DNA of 64,000 nucleotides. It comes from Pectinatus sp. (GTDB taxonomy: Bacteria > Bacillota > Negativicutes > Selenomonadales > Selenomonadaceae). The notes beneath the pieces are model-generated. The model saw only the letters and a program-made list of their open reading frames with translations. It did not search any database and had not been told where the DNA came from. The stretch is from positions 62,001 through 126,000 of the forward strand of contig JAHHSQ010000001.1 in assembly GCA_020025135.1 (NCBI GenBank), written 5' to 3'. The translations under genes were made by a program, and so were the position numbers. This document shows, piece after piece, positions 26,966 to 36,723 of this stretch. How positions within the stretch are numbered: the stretch's first letter is position 1; each line of letters starts with the position of its first letter.

Positions 26966-27931
26966 ATGTCTAGATTAATAACGGATATTTTGCAGATAAA
27001 GTATCCCATTTTACAAGGCGGGATGGCTTGGATATCGGAAGCGGAATTGGCGGCGGCCGTTTCCAATGCTGGTGGTGCGGGTATCATTTCGGCGGCAGCT
27101 AGAAGTCCTGAGTACGTACGCGCAGAGATAAAAAAAGCGAGAAAGCTGACAAATCAACCATTCGGTGTCAATATCATGTTGAAATCTAATGATATTGAGC
27201 ATATTATAGAGGTAGTGTGTGAGGAAAAACCAGCTTTTGTTACGTTGGGAGCAGGTAATCCCCTACCATACTTTTCCGATTTACATTCTGCAGGAGTAAA
27301 AGTTATTCCCGTCATTCCCAATGTGCGTCTAGCCGTTAAAGTTTTTGAGCGTGGTGCGGATGCCGTTGTAGCTGAGGGTATGGAAAGTGGTGGACATATT
27401 GGTCAAGAGACTACGATGTCTCTTTTAGAGCAAGTCATCCCAGCAGTACCTGATAAAGCAGTCTTGGGAGCTGGTGGCATTGCAGATGGTCGGGCAGTAG
27501 CAGCAACATTACTAATGGGGGCAGCTGGTGTACAGTTAGGAACGAGATTTCTCTTAGCTGAGGAATGCCATGTGCATGAAAATATGAAACAGAAGTTGTT
27601 AGCCGCTCAAGATACGGATAGTATTGTCACTGGCCTTACCTTGGGGTCTAGCGTGCGTGGACTAAAGAATAAATTTTCTACGCATTTTTGGGAAGCAGAA
27701 TGTGCTCACTCATTGTCAAAAGAAGAATTACTTCGTTTGGCAGTGGGAACAAATAGACTGGCCGCAGTAGATGGTGACGTGGAGAATGGCATGGTTTTAG
27801 CTGGACAGACCTTGTGCCCACTAAACCGAATAATGCCCACAAAAGACATTATTGAAGAATTGATGCAGGAAACCGTTGACGTTTTGCAAAAAGCCACTGA
27901 TATATTAACATCATTGCACCACAATGAATAA
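26966..27931 (+). CDS. fabK: Enoyl-[acyl-carrier-protein] reductase II FabK
   Basis: 321 residues of the FMN-dependent nitronate-monooxygenase/FabK fold: PILQGGMAWISEAELAAAVS, GGAGIISAAARS, GAGNPLPYFSDL, ESGGHIGQETTMSLL and GAAGVQLGTRFLLAEE. FabK performs the last reduction in each round of fatty-acid elongation. AAGGGG precedes ATG 26966. No other fab gene is adjacent. A related nitronate monooxygenase is the main alternative, but the length and N-terminus favour FabK. Confidence 0.88.
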   Translation: MSRLITDILQIKYPILQGGMAWISEAELAAAVSNAGGAGIISAAARSPEYVRAEIKKARKLTNQPFGVNIMLKSNDIEHIIEVVCEEKPAFVTLGAGNPLPYFSDLHSAGVKVIPVIPNVRLAVKVFERGADAVVAEGMESGGHIGQETTMSLLEQVIPAVPDKAVLGAGGIADGRAVAATLLMGAAGVQLGTRFLLAEECHVHENMKQKLLAAQDTDSIVTGLTLGSSVRGLKNKFSTHFWEAECAHSLSKEELLRLAVGTNRLAAVDGDVENGMVLAGQTLCPLNRIMPTKDIIEELMQETVDVLQKATDILTSLHHNE

Positions 27932-27953
27932 CATCAGGGAGGAATAGATTGTT

Positions 27954-28745
27954 GTGGAAAAATCTACGATTATAGGCCTAGTAGTAGGCATGGTATCATT
28001 GACGTTAGGGTATGTTTCTAAAGGAGCGAATCCAGCTATTTTGCTCAGCCCGGAAGCATTTTTCATTATCTTGGGCGGTACAGCATCGTGCCTATTTACT
28101 GGTTTTACTTTTAAACAGATGCGTAACTTTCCGAAGTTGATTAAAAAATGTTTTAAATTGCAACAAGATACACCAAAGGCAAAATTATTGGAATTATTTA
28201 TTGGCTTGGCTCAGATTGCTCGCCGCGAAGGTATTTTGGCCTTGGAAAATAAAGTCGGTGAAATTGATGACCCGTTTTTCCGCTCTGGATTGAGTATGAT
28301 TATTGACGGTATGGACCCTCAGTTTGTCAGCGATGTTTTAGAAGCGGAATTACAGGTTATGGAACAGCGCCATACAGAATTGGCTTCTATTTTTATTCAG
28401 GCCGGAACATATGCTCCAACGCTGGGGGTTATGGGGGCTGTTATCGGTCTTATCGCCGCCTTGGGAAACTTGTCTGATATCAATAAATTAGGGGAAGCTA
28501 TTTCCTCTGCATTCGTTGCAACTTTGATGGGGATTTTTACTGGCTATGTTTTGTGGTTCCCCATTGCTAACAAGTTGAAAATTCTTTCTCAAATGGAAAT
28601 TGCTGAAAAAAGAATGATTATTGAAGGTATTTTGTCGCTGCAGGCTGGCGATGCCCCAACGGCTATCGAGGCGAAATTAATGATATTTATACCACAGTCT
28701 GAAAGAGATAAAATTAAAACATCAGGGGAAAAAGCAGGTGAATAA
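27954..28745 (+). CDS. motA: Flagellar motor stator protein MotA
   Basis: 263 residues from GTG 27954. Four transmembrane helices (near 5-22, 33-51, 148-166 and 180-200) flank a large cytoplasmic part containing RREGILALENKVGEIDDPF. APTLGVMGAVIGLIAALGN is the MotA/TolQ/ExbB channel signature. With MotB it forms the proton channel driving flagellar rotation. It is paired with motB at three bases. No other flagellar genes are in the window. Confidence 0.93.
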   Translation: MEKSTIIGLVVGMVSLTLGYVSKGANPAILLSPEAFFIILGGTASCLFTGFTFKQMRNFPKLIKKCFKLQQDTPKAKLLELFIGLAQIARREGILALENKVGEIDDPFFRSGLSMIIDGMDPQFVSDVLEAELQVMEQRHTELASIFIQAGTYAPTLGVMGAVIGLIAALGNLSDINKLGEAISSAFVATLMGIFTGYVLWFPIANKLKILSQMEIAEKRMIIEGILSLQAGDAPTAIEAKLMIFIPQSERDKIKTSGEKAGE

Positions 28746-28748
28746 TTT

Positions 28749-29519
28749 ATGGCTAGAAAACAAAGACCAAAGCCTAAAGAAGAGGGCGGAGGTGAAATGT
28801 GGCTTTTGCCTTATTCCGACTTACTGACTTTGTTACTTGCATTATTCATCGTTTTGTTTGCTATTTCATCTGCAGACCATTCTCAGGCACAACAAAATGT
28901 TGTCGTGACTTTTAGACGTGGTTTCAATAGTGGTGGGATTTCGTTTTTTAATGGTTCTGCCAATGGCTCACAGCGTATCATTAATGTGCCGAGTTTTATT
29001 CCAAATTTGTCTTCTGGACAGGGCGGACAAGGTTATTTGCAGGAAAATAGTGAATTGACGCAGGCGATGCAGAAGATGAATCAGTACATCAAAGCCAATA
29101 ATTTGTCAGGAGAGGTGACCACGCAGTTAACACCGCGTGGACTATTAGTACATATTAGAGAGCGCGCCCTTTTTGCTACAGGCAGTGCCGCTCTGAGCAA
29201 TCAATCAGCAGAGGTTTGCGCGATAGTAGCCAATCTTCTAGCGAGCGTTTCGGAAAATGTTATTATTTCTGGACATACGGATAATGTACCAATTCACAAT
29301 GCGAATTTTAATTCAAACTGGGAGTTGAGTACGCAGCGTGCTTGTAATTTTCTACAAGCAGTGTTAGCTGATAATCCACATTTAAATCCAGCGCGTTTTC
29401 GCGTTGAAGGATGTAGTCAGTATGACCCGTTAGTACCAAATACTACGCCGGCCAATAGAGCTAAAAATCGTCGTGTTGATGTTTTGATTGTGAGAAATTA
29501 TCAGGATAATAATATGTAG
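28749..29519 (+). CDS. motB: Flagellar motor stator protein MotB
   Basis: 256 residues. The N-terminal helix PYSDLLTLLLALFIVLFA holds the conserved proton-binding aspartate. After a linker comes an OmpA-like peptidoglycan-binding domain with ISGHTDNVPIHN, NWELSTQRACNFLQAV and NRAKNRRVDVLIV. MotB anchors the stator to the cell wall. Downstream of motA in one operon, ended by a strong hairpin. Confidence 0.94.
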   Translation: MARKQRPKPKEEGGGEMWLLPYSDLLTLLLALFIVLFAISSADHSQAQQNVVVTFRRGFNSGGISFFNGSANGSQRIINVPSFIPNLSSGQGGQGYLQENSELTQAMQKMNQYIKANNLSGEVTTQLTPRGLLVHIRERALFATGSAALSNQSAEVCAIVANLLASVSENVIISGHTDNVPIHNANFNSNWELSTQRACNFLQAVLADNPHLNPARFRVEGCSQYDPLVPNTTPANRAKNRRVDVLIVRNYQDNNM

Positions 29520-29540
29520 AGTATTTAAGATACACAGTTA

Positions 29541-29580
29541 AAACTGCCGGTGAATGATTGGATTCATTCATCGGCAGTTT
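29541..29580 (+). terminator. motB terminator
   Basis: Stem AAACTGCCGGTGAATGA / TTCATTCATCGGCAGTTT with a short GGA-type loop. Confidence 0.75.
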
Positions 29581-29715
29581 CAGTATTATAAGGATATTTA
29601 TTTGCTTTATAAATTTCAAGAAAAGGGGATAAGCTATTTTCATGCTAAGATTAGTTAAAACTAAGGAAAACTTAATAAAATTTTAAATAAATTAGCTGAA
29701 ATTAGCGAGGGAAAT

Positions 29716-31263
29716 ATGTACATCGGGACTAAGAACGTAGTAGAAAATATCGAAAATATTGCCGTTAAGGAATATGGTTTAGCGGAAAATATCTTGATGG
29801 AAAATGCTGGTAAGAGCGTTTTTTCGGATATGGAAAATTATTTTGGAACAGTTGCTAAGAAGAGTATTTCCGTAGTTGTAGGAGGAGGAAAAAATGGCGG
29901 CGACGCCATGGTTACAGCGCGATATCTATTAAATGCAGGAGCGATAGTAAAAGTATTTGTAGTCGGTCAAAAAGAAAAATTTTCGCCTAACACCTTGGTA
30001 AATTATGATATTTTGAAGCGTATGGGAGCTGATATTTACTTTATTGCCACAGAAAGGGATTGGGATAAAGTACGATTGGGATTTAGATTTGCTGAGTTTA
30101 TTGTCGATGGCCTATGCGGGACAGGATTGCATTTACCTTTACGACCAGAATATTTAAAAATGATTGAACTGATTAATGCCGCGGAAGCACGCATTATTGC
30201 TATTGATTTACCTAGTGGTGTTGAAGCAGATACTGGAAAAATCGAAAAAATAGCTGTTCGAGCTGATTTGACAGTTAGTTTCATCTTGCCGAAAAAGGGA
30301 ACACTTATTTATCCTGGATTGGAATTTGTCGGTAAGTTACTTGTTCATGATTTGGGAATTCCTCAACAGATTTTAGCAACAGCAAAAATTCCGTATCATT
30401 TGCTAGAACGAAATATGGCTGAAAAACTTGTCCCTAAGCGTCTACCGATAGTGCATAAGGGTAATTGTGGGCGCATTTTAGCGATAGCTGGTTCAAAGAA
30501 CTATATTGGCGCACCAGTTTTGGCCATCAATGCCGCTTTGCGTTATGGCGTAGGTATGGCTATTTTGGCTATTCCAGAAAGTTTATATTCTATTTTTGCT
30601 CCTAAACTGACAGAAGCTATTATGTTACCTTTAAAAGAAAAGACAGATGGTTGTTTAACTGAAGACATTGTCGATTATGTCACTTTGCGCGAAGAAAGTT
30701 ATGACAGTATTTTGATTGGCCCTGGGTTAGGTAGACAAGCAGAAACGGGCGAGTTGGTGCGAAAATTCATTGCCAAAACGCGCAAACCATTGGTGATAGA
30801 TGCTGATGCCATTTATGCTTTAGCTGATAAGCCAGAGTTGCTCAAGGAATGTGCACATATACCGATTATCACTCCGCATTTAGGTGAAATGGCTAATTTA
30901 TTGGGGATTAAAGTAAAGGATTTGCGGGAAGATATTTGGCATTATGCCCAAGAAACAGCAGAAAAATATCGCACTGTCGTGGTATTAAAGAGCGAGAAAA
31001 CAGTGGTTGCTACTCCTGATGGGGAATTTTACTTGAGTACAGTTGGTAATCCAGGAATGGCTACAGCTGGTACTGGAGATGTTTTAGCAGGTATTATAGC
31101 TGGAGCTCGTTCTCAATTGAATGATGCCGTGCAGGCGGCGTTATTGGGAGTGTATATGCATGGCAGGGCTGGCGATATAGCAGCTAAGCAAGGTATGCAG
31201 AGTTTGCTAGCCAGTGATATTATATCTGAGCTACACAGTGTTTATCAGGAAATGAAATCTTAA
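29716..31263 (+). CDS. nnr: Bifunctional NAD(P)H-hydrate repair enzyme Nnr
   Basis: 515 residues with two domains. The N-terminal epimerase (YjeF_N, to about 215) has VVVGGGKNGGDAMVTARYL, DGLCGTGLHLPL and AIDLPSGVEADTG. The C-terminal ADP-dependent dehydratase has GRILAIAGSKNYIGAPVLA, GPGLGRQAET, PLVIDADAIYAL, ITPHLGEMANLL and GNPGMATAGTGDVLAGIIAG. Together they repair damaged NAD(P)HX. GCGAGGGAA precedes ATG 29716. No tsaE or acpS beside it. Confidence 0.94.
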   Translation: MYIGTKNVVENIENIAVKEYGLAENILMENAGKSVFSDMENYFGTVAKKSISVVVGGGKNGGDAMVTARYLLNAGAIVKVFVVGQKEKFSPNTLVNYDILKRMGADIYFIATERDWDKVRLGFRFAEFIVDGLCGTGLHLPLRPEYLKMIELINAAEARIIAIDLPSGVEADTGKIEKIAVRADLTVSFILPKKGTLIYPGLEFVGKLLVHDLGIPQQILATAKIPYHLLERNMAEKLVPKRLPIVHKGNCGRILAIAGSKNYIGAPVLAINAALRYGVGMAILAIPESLYSIFAPKLTEAIMLPLKEKTDGCLTEDIVDYVTLREESYDSILIGPGLGRQAETGELVRKFIAKTRKPLVIDADAIYALADKPELLKECAHIPIITPHLGEMANLLGIKVKDLREDIWHYAQETAEKYRTVVVLKSEKTVVATPDGEFYLSTVGNPGMATAGTGDVLAGIIAGARSQLNDAVQAALLGVYMHGRAGDIAAKQGMQSLLASDIISELHSVYQEMKS

Positions 31264-31272
31264 ATAAAAATA

Positions 31273-31308
31273 AAACTGCCCGCTGTTGCTTAGTGGGCAG
31301 TTTATTTT
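31273..31308. terminator. Bidirectional terminator between nnr and rqcH
   Basis: Stem AAACTGCCCGCT / AGTGGGCAGTTT flanked by A and T runs, between convergent genes. Confidence 0.75.
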
Positions 31309-31336
31309 AACGATGCAGGGTTTATTTTGTGATATA

Positions 31337-33085
31337 TTAAGCATTGTTGATTAACTGTTTGAGTAATTCTTTATCCGGTTGAACAAAAAGCGTTTTTTGA
31401 TGAGTAAAATTGACAAAACCTGGTTTAGCACCAGAAGGTTTTTTGACAAACTTGCACAAGGTGTAGTCGACGGGAACATTTGATGAGTTGCTGGCTTTAG
31501 ACAGAGTAGCCGCTAAAATTGCTGCTTGCTCCAATGTTTCAGCATCGACATTGCCATTTTCAGTTCGAATTATGACGTGCGAACCGGGAATATCTTTGGT
31601 GTGCAGCCAAATGTCGTGCGGTTGGCTGAGTTTAAAGGTAATCTTATCGTTTTGAATATTATTTTTTCCAGCCAGAAGGATGGTTCCATTAGGTAAGGTA
31701 AATTGCCAATGCTTGGCAGCAGGAGGCACGGCATATTTTGCTTTTTGTGGACGAAGATAACCAGCTTTAATTAACTCGCTTTTGATTTGCTCTAAATCGG
31801 ATAGGCTAGAAGAGGTATTTAAAGAATTCTCGATACTTTCAAGGTAATTAATTTCGGTGTGGCAAATATCAATTTGCTCTTTAATCATGATTTTAGCACG
31901 TTTTAATTTGTCATATTTTTGATAATAGCGTTGCATGTTTTGAATTATGGTATATTTTTTATCCATTGAGATAGTGATATCTTCACCATTGGCACTGTAA
32001 ATATTGGGTACTGTAATTTCTTTTTCAAGATGGTCTTGGAGGCGATACTGATAAGTCATGAGATTATCTGCCCAGATTTTGTATTTTTCCGCATTTTCGG
32101 TCATATTTAGTTCAGCACCCAGTTTTATTTTTTTATTACGCAATTTTTTTAGTTCATTTTGGACTAATTTTTTATATTGTTCTCCGAGGGATGAACTAAC
32201 TGGTTGTAATTTTTGTGCATATTCAATCATGGCACTCATGCTAGAAAAAGTGATAATCTTGCTTTCTGCAGTGAGATATTGCAGTGGAAAGGCAGCAGCA
32301 GCCAATATTTTTCCTCTTTCATTTATTGCCAAAGAAGGAGTAAAATTTTTCGTATGAAAAATCTCTTGCAAGGAAGAAATAGCTGTTTGTAATGACTGCC
32401 AATCAGTAGCGGTTAAGTTTTTGATTAAATTATTTTCGGCGATATTGGCGTTATAGAGCAAGGTGTGAACGGAGACAGGACCAAATCCAGCGGCCTGTTT
32501 GAGAAGAGCTTGAAAAATTTCTTGTTCTGGCATAGAATGAATGCTCTTGAGGAATGGCGAACTTTCCGTTAAAATATTAAACCCTGTTTGCGGAAGCGGT
32601 ACATAGAGATGGTTGGGCAAAATGGTGCGCACACGGCTATTATTAGGGCCTAAGCGTCGGATAGCTTCGATGACAACATTCATTTCGTCGGTCAAAATAA
32701 CATTGCTGTATTTGCCAGCTAGTTCTACATACAGAGTTTTAGTGACTATCTTCCCCAATCCAACTAGAATATCGATGTCTATGGCGATAATTCTATCCAT
32801 GTTGACGTGGCGTATTTTGGCGATTCGGCCCCCTTCTAATTGTTTGCGCAATAACATACAAAATGCTGGGGGAACAGGTGGATTTTCTGGTAATTTGTTG
32901 ACGATGTTTATTGCGGGAAAACGAGAATTTATCGAAATGTGAATAAAATGACTTTCTCTCATTCCACGCACTGTTAAATAGATATTATTTTTGTCAGGTT
33001 GAAATATTTTATCGATGCGACAACCAGTGAGAATTTTGTCTAATTCTAAGGCTGAGGCAAAGAAAGAAAAACCGTCTAAACTCAT
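31337..33085 (-). CDS. rqcH: Rqc2-like ribosome quality control protein RqcH (NFACT family)
   Basis: 582 residues. The NFACT-N domain opens MSLDGFSFFASALELDKIL; residues near PNNSRVRTILPN and PSGAKPGFVNF are family typical. A central coiled coil spans about residues 270-420, and the C-terminal NFACT-R domain holds DIWLHTKDIPGSHVIIRT. RqcH binds stalled 50S subunits and recruits Ala-tRNA to add alanine tails for degradation. Older annotations call it a fibronectin-binding protein. It is transcribed alone. Confidence 0.93.
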   Translation of the reverse strand: MSLDGFSFFASALELDKILTGCRIDKIFQPDKNNIYLTVRGMRESHFIHISINSRFPAINIVNKLPENPPVPPAFCMLLRKQLEGGRIAKIRHVNMDRIIAIDIDILVGLGKIVTKTLYVELAGKYSNVILTDEMNVVIEAIRRLGPNNSRVRTILPNHLYVPLPQTGFNILTESSPFLKSIHSMPEQEIFQALLKQAAGFGPVSVHTLLYNANIAENNLIKNLTATDWQSLQTAISSLQEIFHTKNFTPSLAINERGKILAAAAFPLQYLTAESKIITFSSMSAMIEYAQKLQPVSSSLGEQYKKLVQNELKKLRNKKIKLGAELNMTENAEKYKIWADNLMTYQYRLQDHLEKEITVPNIYSANGEDITISMDKKYTIIQNMQRYYQKYDKLKRAKIMIKEQIDICHTEINYLESIENSLNTSSSLSDLEQIKSELIKAGYLRPQKAKYAVPPAAKHWQFTLPNGTILLAGKNNIQNDKITFKLSQPHDIWLHTKDIPGSHVIIRTENGNVDAETLEQAAILAATLSKASNSSNVPVDYTLCKFVKKPSGAKPGFVNFTHQKTLFVQPDKELLKQLINNA

Positions 33086-33660
33086 AATTTATTTGCTACT
33101 TTGATACAGAAAATATTTGCCAGATAATGTCGTTATGGATATTGATTTTTGTTTAAATCCATACAATTTAGTTTAGTGTAAAAATTTTATGTTCGGGCAA
33201 AACATTTCTATATTGGCGGAGGAGCAATATTCACCTTCTTTTCTTAATGTTTCTCAAAATCCTCTGCCGTCTTTTGAGGAGAAATATTTTATCGTTTATT
33301 TTGCTGTGCCTATCAATACTTGATGTGATATGGTCTAGTATATTACACATTTTAGTAACTTTCTTATCTCGCTTATCAAGACACTTGCCGAACGTGGCAG
33401 ATACTAATATTATAATTACCGTGTCCTTAAATTGCCATTATTTCTTGTTTGTCAAGTATGGCAGTGTTTATTTATAAGATGATTTAAGTTTTCTATCTCA
33501 AATATCTCCTTTATGGGTAGGCGATATAGCTAGGTTAGGTGAGAATGGTGGCGATGAAAAGTATAAAAATTTGTCAAATATTAAAATAAGGCGGTATATA
33601 AGTAAATTTAATGCTATAATGTAAAGATAGTAGTAGAATCTGAGGAAGGATGGGTGTAAT
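33086..33660. other. Divergent intergenic region rqcH / dapF
   Basis: 575 AT-rich bases with no convincing gene. A 44-codon frame (33189-33323) and a 76-codon frame (33247-33477) lack ribosome sites and recognisable content. GGCGGAGGAGC, GTTTCTCAAAATCCTC / TTTGAGGAGAAATATT and other short repeats give no clear element. TATAAT at about 33615 is a likely -10 for dapF. Confidence 0.4.
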
Positions 33661-34527
33661 ATGAAATTTAATTTTACTAAATGGCACGGTTGTGGCAATG
33701 ATTTTATTTTCATTGATGGTACCAAATATCAAGCCATTTTGGAACAGATAATAAAAAAAGTACCGTATTTGTGTGACAGACATCGGGGAATTGGGGCAGA
33801 TGGAGTCATTTTTGTTTTGCCTTCTGAAAAAAGTGATTTTAGAATGCAGATATTTAATTCTGATGGCTCAGAAGCAGAAATGTGTGGAAATGGTATACGT
33901 TGTTTTGCGAAATATGTCTATCAGCAGGGCTGGGTAGACGGTCGCTCTTTCACCGTAGAAACTAAGGCTGGTATCATGAAACCGACTATTTTGCACGATA
34001 GTGATGATGAATTTTTGGTGCGTGTAGATATGGGTGAGCCGATTTTAGCTGGTAAAGAAATTCCAGTTAAGATAGATAAAGAACCAGTTGTGGCAGAAAA
34101 TATCGAGGTAGAGGGAGAAAAATTCCAAATTACCTGTGTATCGATGGGCAATCCACATTGTATCATTTTTGTTCCGGATGCGGAAAAAGCGCAGGTCGAT
34201 ACTTGGGGACCGATTTTGGAAAAATGGCAACTTTTCCCGCAAAAAACAAATGTTGAATTCGTGCAAGTGCTTTCTGAAAATAAATTGAGAATGAGAGTTT
34301 GGGAAAGAGGCGCGGGCATAACGATGGCTTGTGGAACAGGAGCTTGTGCTTCTCTTACGGCAGCTGTACTCAATAAGTATGTAAAACGCGGAGCAGAAGT
34401 AGAATTGCAGCTAGATGGTGGCAGTTTGAAGATAACCTGGGCAGAGGATGGACATATTTATATGACGGGGCCTGCCAAGGAAGTATTTAAAGGGTGTTAT
34501 GAAGATGCCGAAAAGCGCACCAGATAA
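33661..34527 (+). CDS. dapF: Diaminopimelate epimerase DapF
   Basis: 288 residues. It converts LL- to meso-diaminopimelate for lysine and peptidoglycan. KWHGCGNDFIFID opens the enzyme. The two catalytic cysteines sit in EMCGNGIRCFA and MACGTGACASLTA. GNPHCIIFV and ERGAGITMACG are intact. GAGGAAGG precedes ATG 33661. The end overlaps the likely yicC start by 29 bases. Confidence 0.96.
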   Translation: MKFNFTKWHGCGNDFIFIDGTKYQAILEQIIKKVPYLCDRHRGIGADGVIFVLPSEKSDFRMQIFNSDGSEAEMCGNGIRCFAKYVYQQGWVDGRSFTVETKAGIMKPTILHDSDDEFLVRVDMGEPILAGKEIPVKIDKEPVVAENIEVEGEKFQITCVSMGNPHCIIFVPDAEKAQVDTWGPILEKWQLFPQKTNVEFVQVLSENKLRMRVWERGAGITMACGTGACASLTAAVLNKYVKRGAEVELQLDGGSLKITWAEDGHIYMTGPAKEVFKGCYEDAEKRTR

Positions 34528-35191
34528 GATAAAAGTGCGGAGTATGACCGGTTTTGGCGTAGCTAATTGCGATTTTGTCGATTATAAGATTAGTTGTGAA
34601 ATTAGGGCAGTAAATAATCGCTATAAGGATTTATCCATTTATTTAGCTCCGGAGCTAAAATCTTTAGAATTAGCTACTCAAAAGAAGCTGCAAACTATTA
34701 CGTTGCGCGGAAAAATTACCGTGCGGGCGGAATTTCAAGCTATTAAGAAGCAAAATGAGCAGAAAGTACTTGATAAGGGGAGCTGTTTAAATTATTTGCA
34801 AATTTTGCATGAACTGAAGGATGCTTTTGATGAAGCTGGTGAAAAAATTACATCTAAAGCATTAAATTGGCAAGATTTATTAGAGTTTTTGCAGTTGCCA
34901 GATATTTATCAGCGAGAACAGATTGCTTATCCAAATTTGGAGAGAGATTTTTTGTATGTTTTAGATGGAGCGTTAGATGGCTTTTTAGAGATGAAAGCGG
35001 TGGAGGGAAGAAATATTGCAATCGATATTGCGGAACACGCCCATCTGATAGAAGAAAAGGTTAATGCGTTAGAAAAACATTCACCTAAGATAGTGCAACG
35101 GTATAGAGAAAATCTCTTGAAAAAGTTAAAAGAATATTTACAAGAAATAAATATAGACGAAAATAGATTGTTGCAAGAAGTATTGATTTAT
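34499..35191 (+). CDS. yicC: YicC family endoribonuclease, exon 1
   Basis: The first 231 codons of YicC, with the family N-terminus VRSMTGFGVANCDF and CEIRAVNNRYKDL. The frame reaches DENRLLQEVLIY and then meets TAA at 35192, the first base triplet of a group I intron. Joining 35191 to 35597 gives EVLIY-TDKVDFNEELTRL, the conserved YicC sequence, and a total of 310 residues. ATG 34499 has AAAGGG upstream; GTG 34535 would give a protein nearer the usual length (298). YicC proteins are endoribonucleases; they lie next to remA and gmk in many Bacillota. Confidence 0.9.
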
Positions 35192-35596
35192 TAAGATGTA
35201 AGTATATAGGGAAACCTGTATATAGCGACTGAAAAGTCCCATAAAGAAACTGAATTGCTGGAATACCGTAAAGCTAACTGCACTACAACATGATTTTGAA
35301 AGATGAATGCGTGTGATAAGGTGGCGAAAGCAGAAAAAAGCAGTTGGATAATGTATGGTTAAATCCTAAACAAGGAAAATCGGTAATCAGCAGCCAAGCT
35401 CCGAAGAGGAGAAGGTTCAACGACTATTCCTCATGAGGAAAGTAGGTATAAGTATACCGAAGTGGTTTCGTCCTAACGGATAGTTCCGAGGGAGAAGATA
35501 TAGTCTGTGCTCATAGAAAACGATGAGAAGTTCTGAGTGAACTGCGTCGAAGTAGCGATTTGGCGTGAACATTTGCCTATTTTTTTAGGAAAACAG
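35192..35596 (+). ncRNA. Group I intron in yicC (405 nt)
   Basis: The shortest and clearest of the six introns. Guide GTAAGT (35198-35203) pairs with exon end ATTTAT over six base pairs including U.G at the splice site. P2 TATAGG-GAAA-CCTGTA follows directly. Core elements are AATTGCTGGAA (35253-35263), AATCAGCAGCC (35385-35395), GTTCAACGACTA (35415-35426) and AAGATATAGTC (35495-35505). Between R and S two hairpins, TTCCTC-AT-GAGGAA and GGTATA-AG-TATACC, match P7.1/P7.2 of subgroup IA. The intron ends AAACAG, exon 2 starts ACGGAC. It begins with in-frame TAA. No ORF. Confidence 0.95.
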
Positions 35597-35836
35597 ACGG
35601 ACAAAGTTGACTTTAATGAAGAATTGACACGATTGAGAAGTCATATGCAACAGTTTAAGCACACTCTTTTGGAAAGTGGTTGTGTGGGAAGGAAATTAGA
35701 TTTTATTGTCCAAGAGATGAATAGAGAAACTAATACCATCGCTTCTAAGGCAAACTCGGCTTTAGCCGGACAAATTGCCGTAGATATAAAGGTAGAACTA
35801 GAAAAAATTAGGGAACAAATTCAAAATATTGAATGA
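35597..35836 (+). CDS. yicC: YicC family endoribonuclease, exon 2
   Basis: The C-terminal 79 codons of YicC, in frame with exon 1 after intron removal: RLRSHMQQFKHTLLESG, VGRKLDFIVQEMNRETNTIA and ELEKIREQIQNIE, the strongly conserved YicC ending. remA starts 14 bases further on. Alone, this part has no start codon with a ribosome site. Confidence 0.93.
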   Translation, partial: TDKVDFNEELTRLRSHMQQFKHTLLESGCVGRKLDFIVQEMNRETNTIASKANSALAGQIAVDIKVELEKIREQIQNIE

Positions 35837-35850
35837 TATGAGGTAAGCAT

Positions 35851-36096
35851 ATGGAAATAAAATTAATCAACATCGGTTTTGGCAATATCGTTTCTGCCAA
35901 TAGGGTTATCACTATCGTCAGTCCAGAATCGGCTCCGATAAAACGCATTATTCAAGAAAGCCGCGAACATGGTAAACTTATTGATGCCACCTATGGCCGA
36001 AGAACGAGAGCGGTCATTATCATGGACAGCGAGCATGTTATTTTGTCTGCGGTACAACCGGAAACTATATCTAATCGCGTCTTAGAAGATAATTGA
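35851..36096 (+). CDS. remA: RemA family regulator (DUF370)
   Basis: 81 residues matching RemA: LINIGFGNIVSANRVITIV, SPESAPIKRIIQ, DATYGRRTRAVIIMDS and VILSAVQPETI. In Bacillus RemA is a DNA-binding activator of matrix and osmoprotection genes; here the target is unknown. ATGAGGTAAG precedes the ATG. The yicC-remA-gmk-rpoZ order is the usual one. Confidence 0.94.
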   Translation: MEIKLINIGFGNIVSANRVITIVSPESAPIKRIIQESREHGKLIDATYGRRTRAVIIMDSEHVILSAVQPETISNRVLEDN

Positions 36097-36109
36097 TGAG
36101 GTTGAGAAG

Positions 36110-36721
36110 TTGAAAAAGGGTAAAATTATAGTATTATCTGGTCCCTCTGGAACTGGTAAGGGGACTGTCGGTAAAAAATTATTAGAAATCAATCACAATC
36201 TGGCTTACTCTATTTCGGCAACGACGCGAGCACCACGCCCTAATGAACAAAACGGTAGAGAATATTTATTTGTTGCTAAGGCGGAGTTTCAGACCATGAT
36301 AGAGCGAGGAGAATTGCTAGAATGGGCGGGAGTCTACGACAATTACTATGGCACACCATTAAAGGAAGTAGAACGTTTACTCGCAGCTGGAAAAGATGTA
36401 CTTTTAGAAATTGACACGCAGGGCGCACAGTCCATTATGAAGAAGGATATCGGGGCAGTTTTTATCTTCCTATTGCCTCCTTCTTTAGTTGAATTAGAAA
36501 AGCGCATTCGCGGCCGTGGGACGGAAGAAGAAGCGGTTATACAAAAGCGTTTAAAAGCAGCAAGTGCCGAAATAAATTTGGGAAAAGATTATAATTATTT
36601 GGTCATTAATGATACAATAGATGTTGCTGTGGAAGAAATTTTAGCTATTATCACGGCTGAACACTGCAAAACGGCGAATAATTTGACCATTTTAAACAAT
36701 TTATTAGCGAAAGGTGATTGA
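36110..36721 (+). CDS. gmk: Guanylate kinase Gmk
   Basis: 203 residues from TTG 36110 behind GAGGTTGAG. It phosphorylates GMP to GDP. P-loop SGPSGTGKGTVGKKL (about 10-24), SISATTRAPRPNEQNGREY, LLEWAGVYDNYYGTP and EIDTQGAQSI are all present. The rpoZ ribosome site lies over its last codons. Confidence 0.96.
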   Translation: MKKGKIIVLSGPSGTGKGTVGKKLLEINHNLAYSISATTRAPRPNEQNGREYLFVAKAEFQTMIERGELLEWAGVYDNYYGTPLKEVERLLAAGKDVLLEIDTQGAQSIMKKDIGAVFIFLLPPSLVELEKRIRGRGTEEEAVIQKRLKAASAEINLGKDYNYLVINDTIDVAVEEILAIITAEHCKTANNLTILNNLLAKGD

Positions 36722-36723
36722 AT

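Noticed and set aside
33189..33477. Small genes in the rqcH-dapF gap
   Set aside because: Frames of 44 and 76 codons lack ribosome sites, start in AT-rich spacer and match nothing recognisable.
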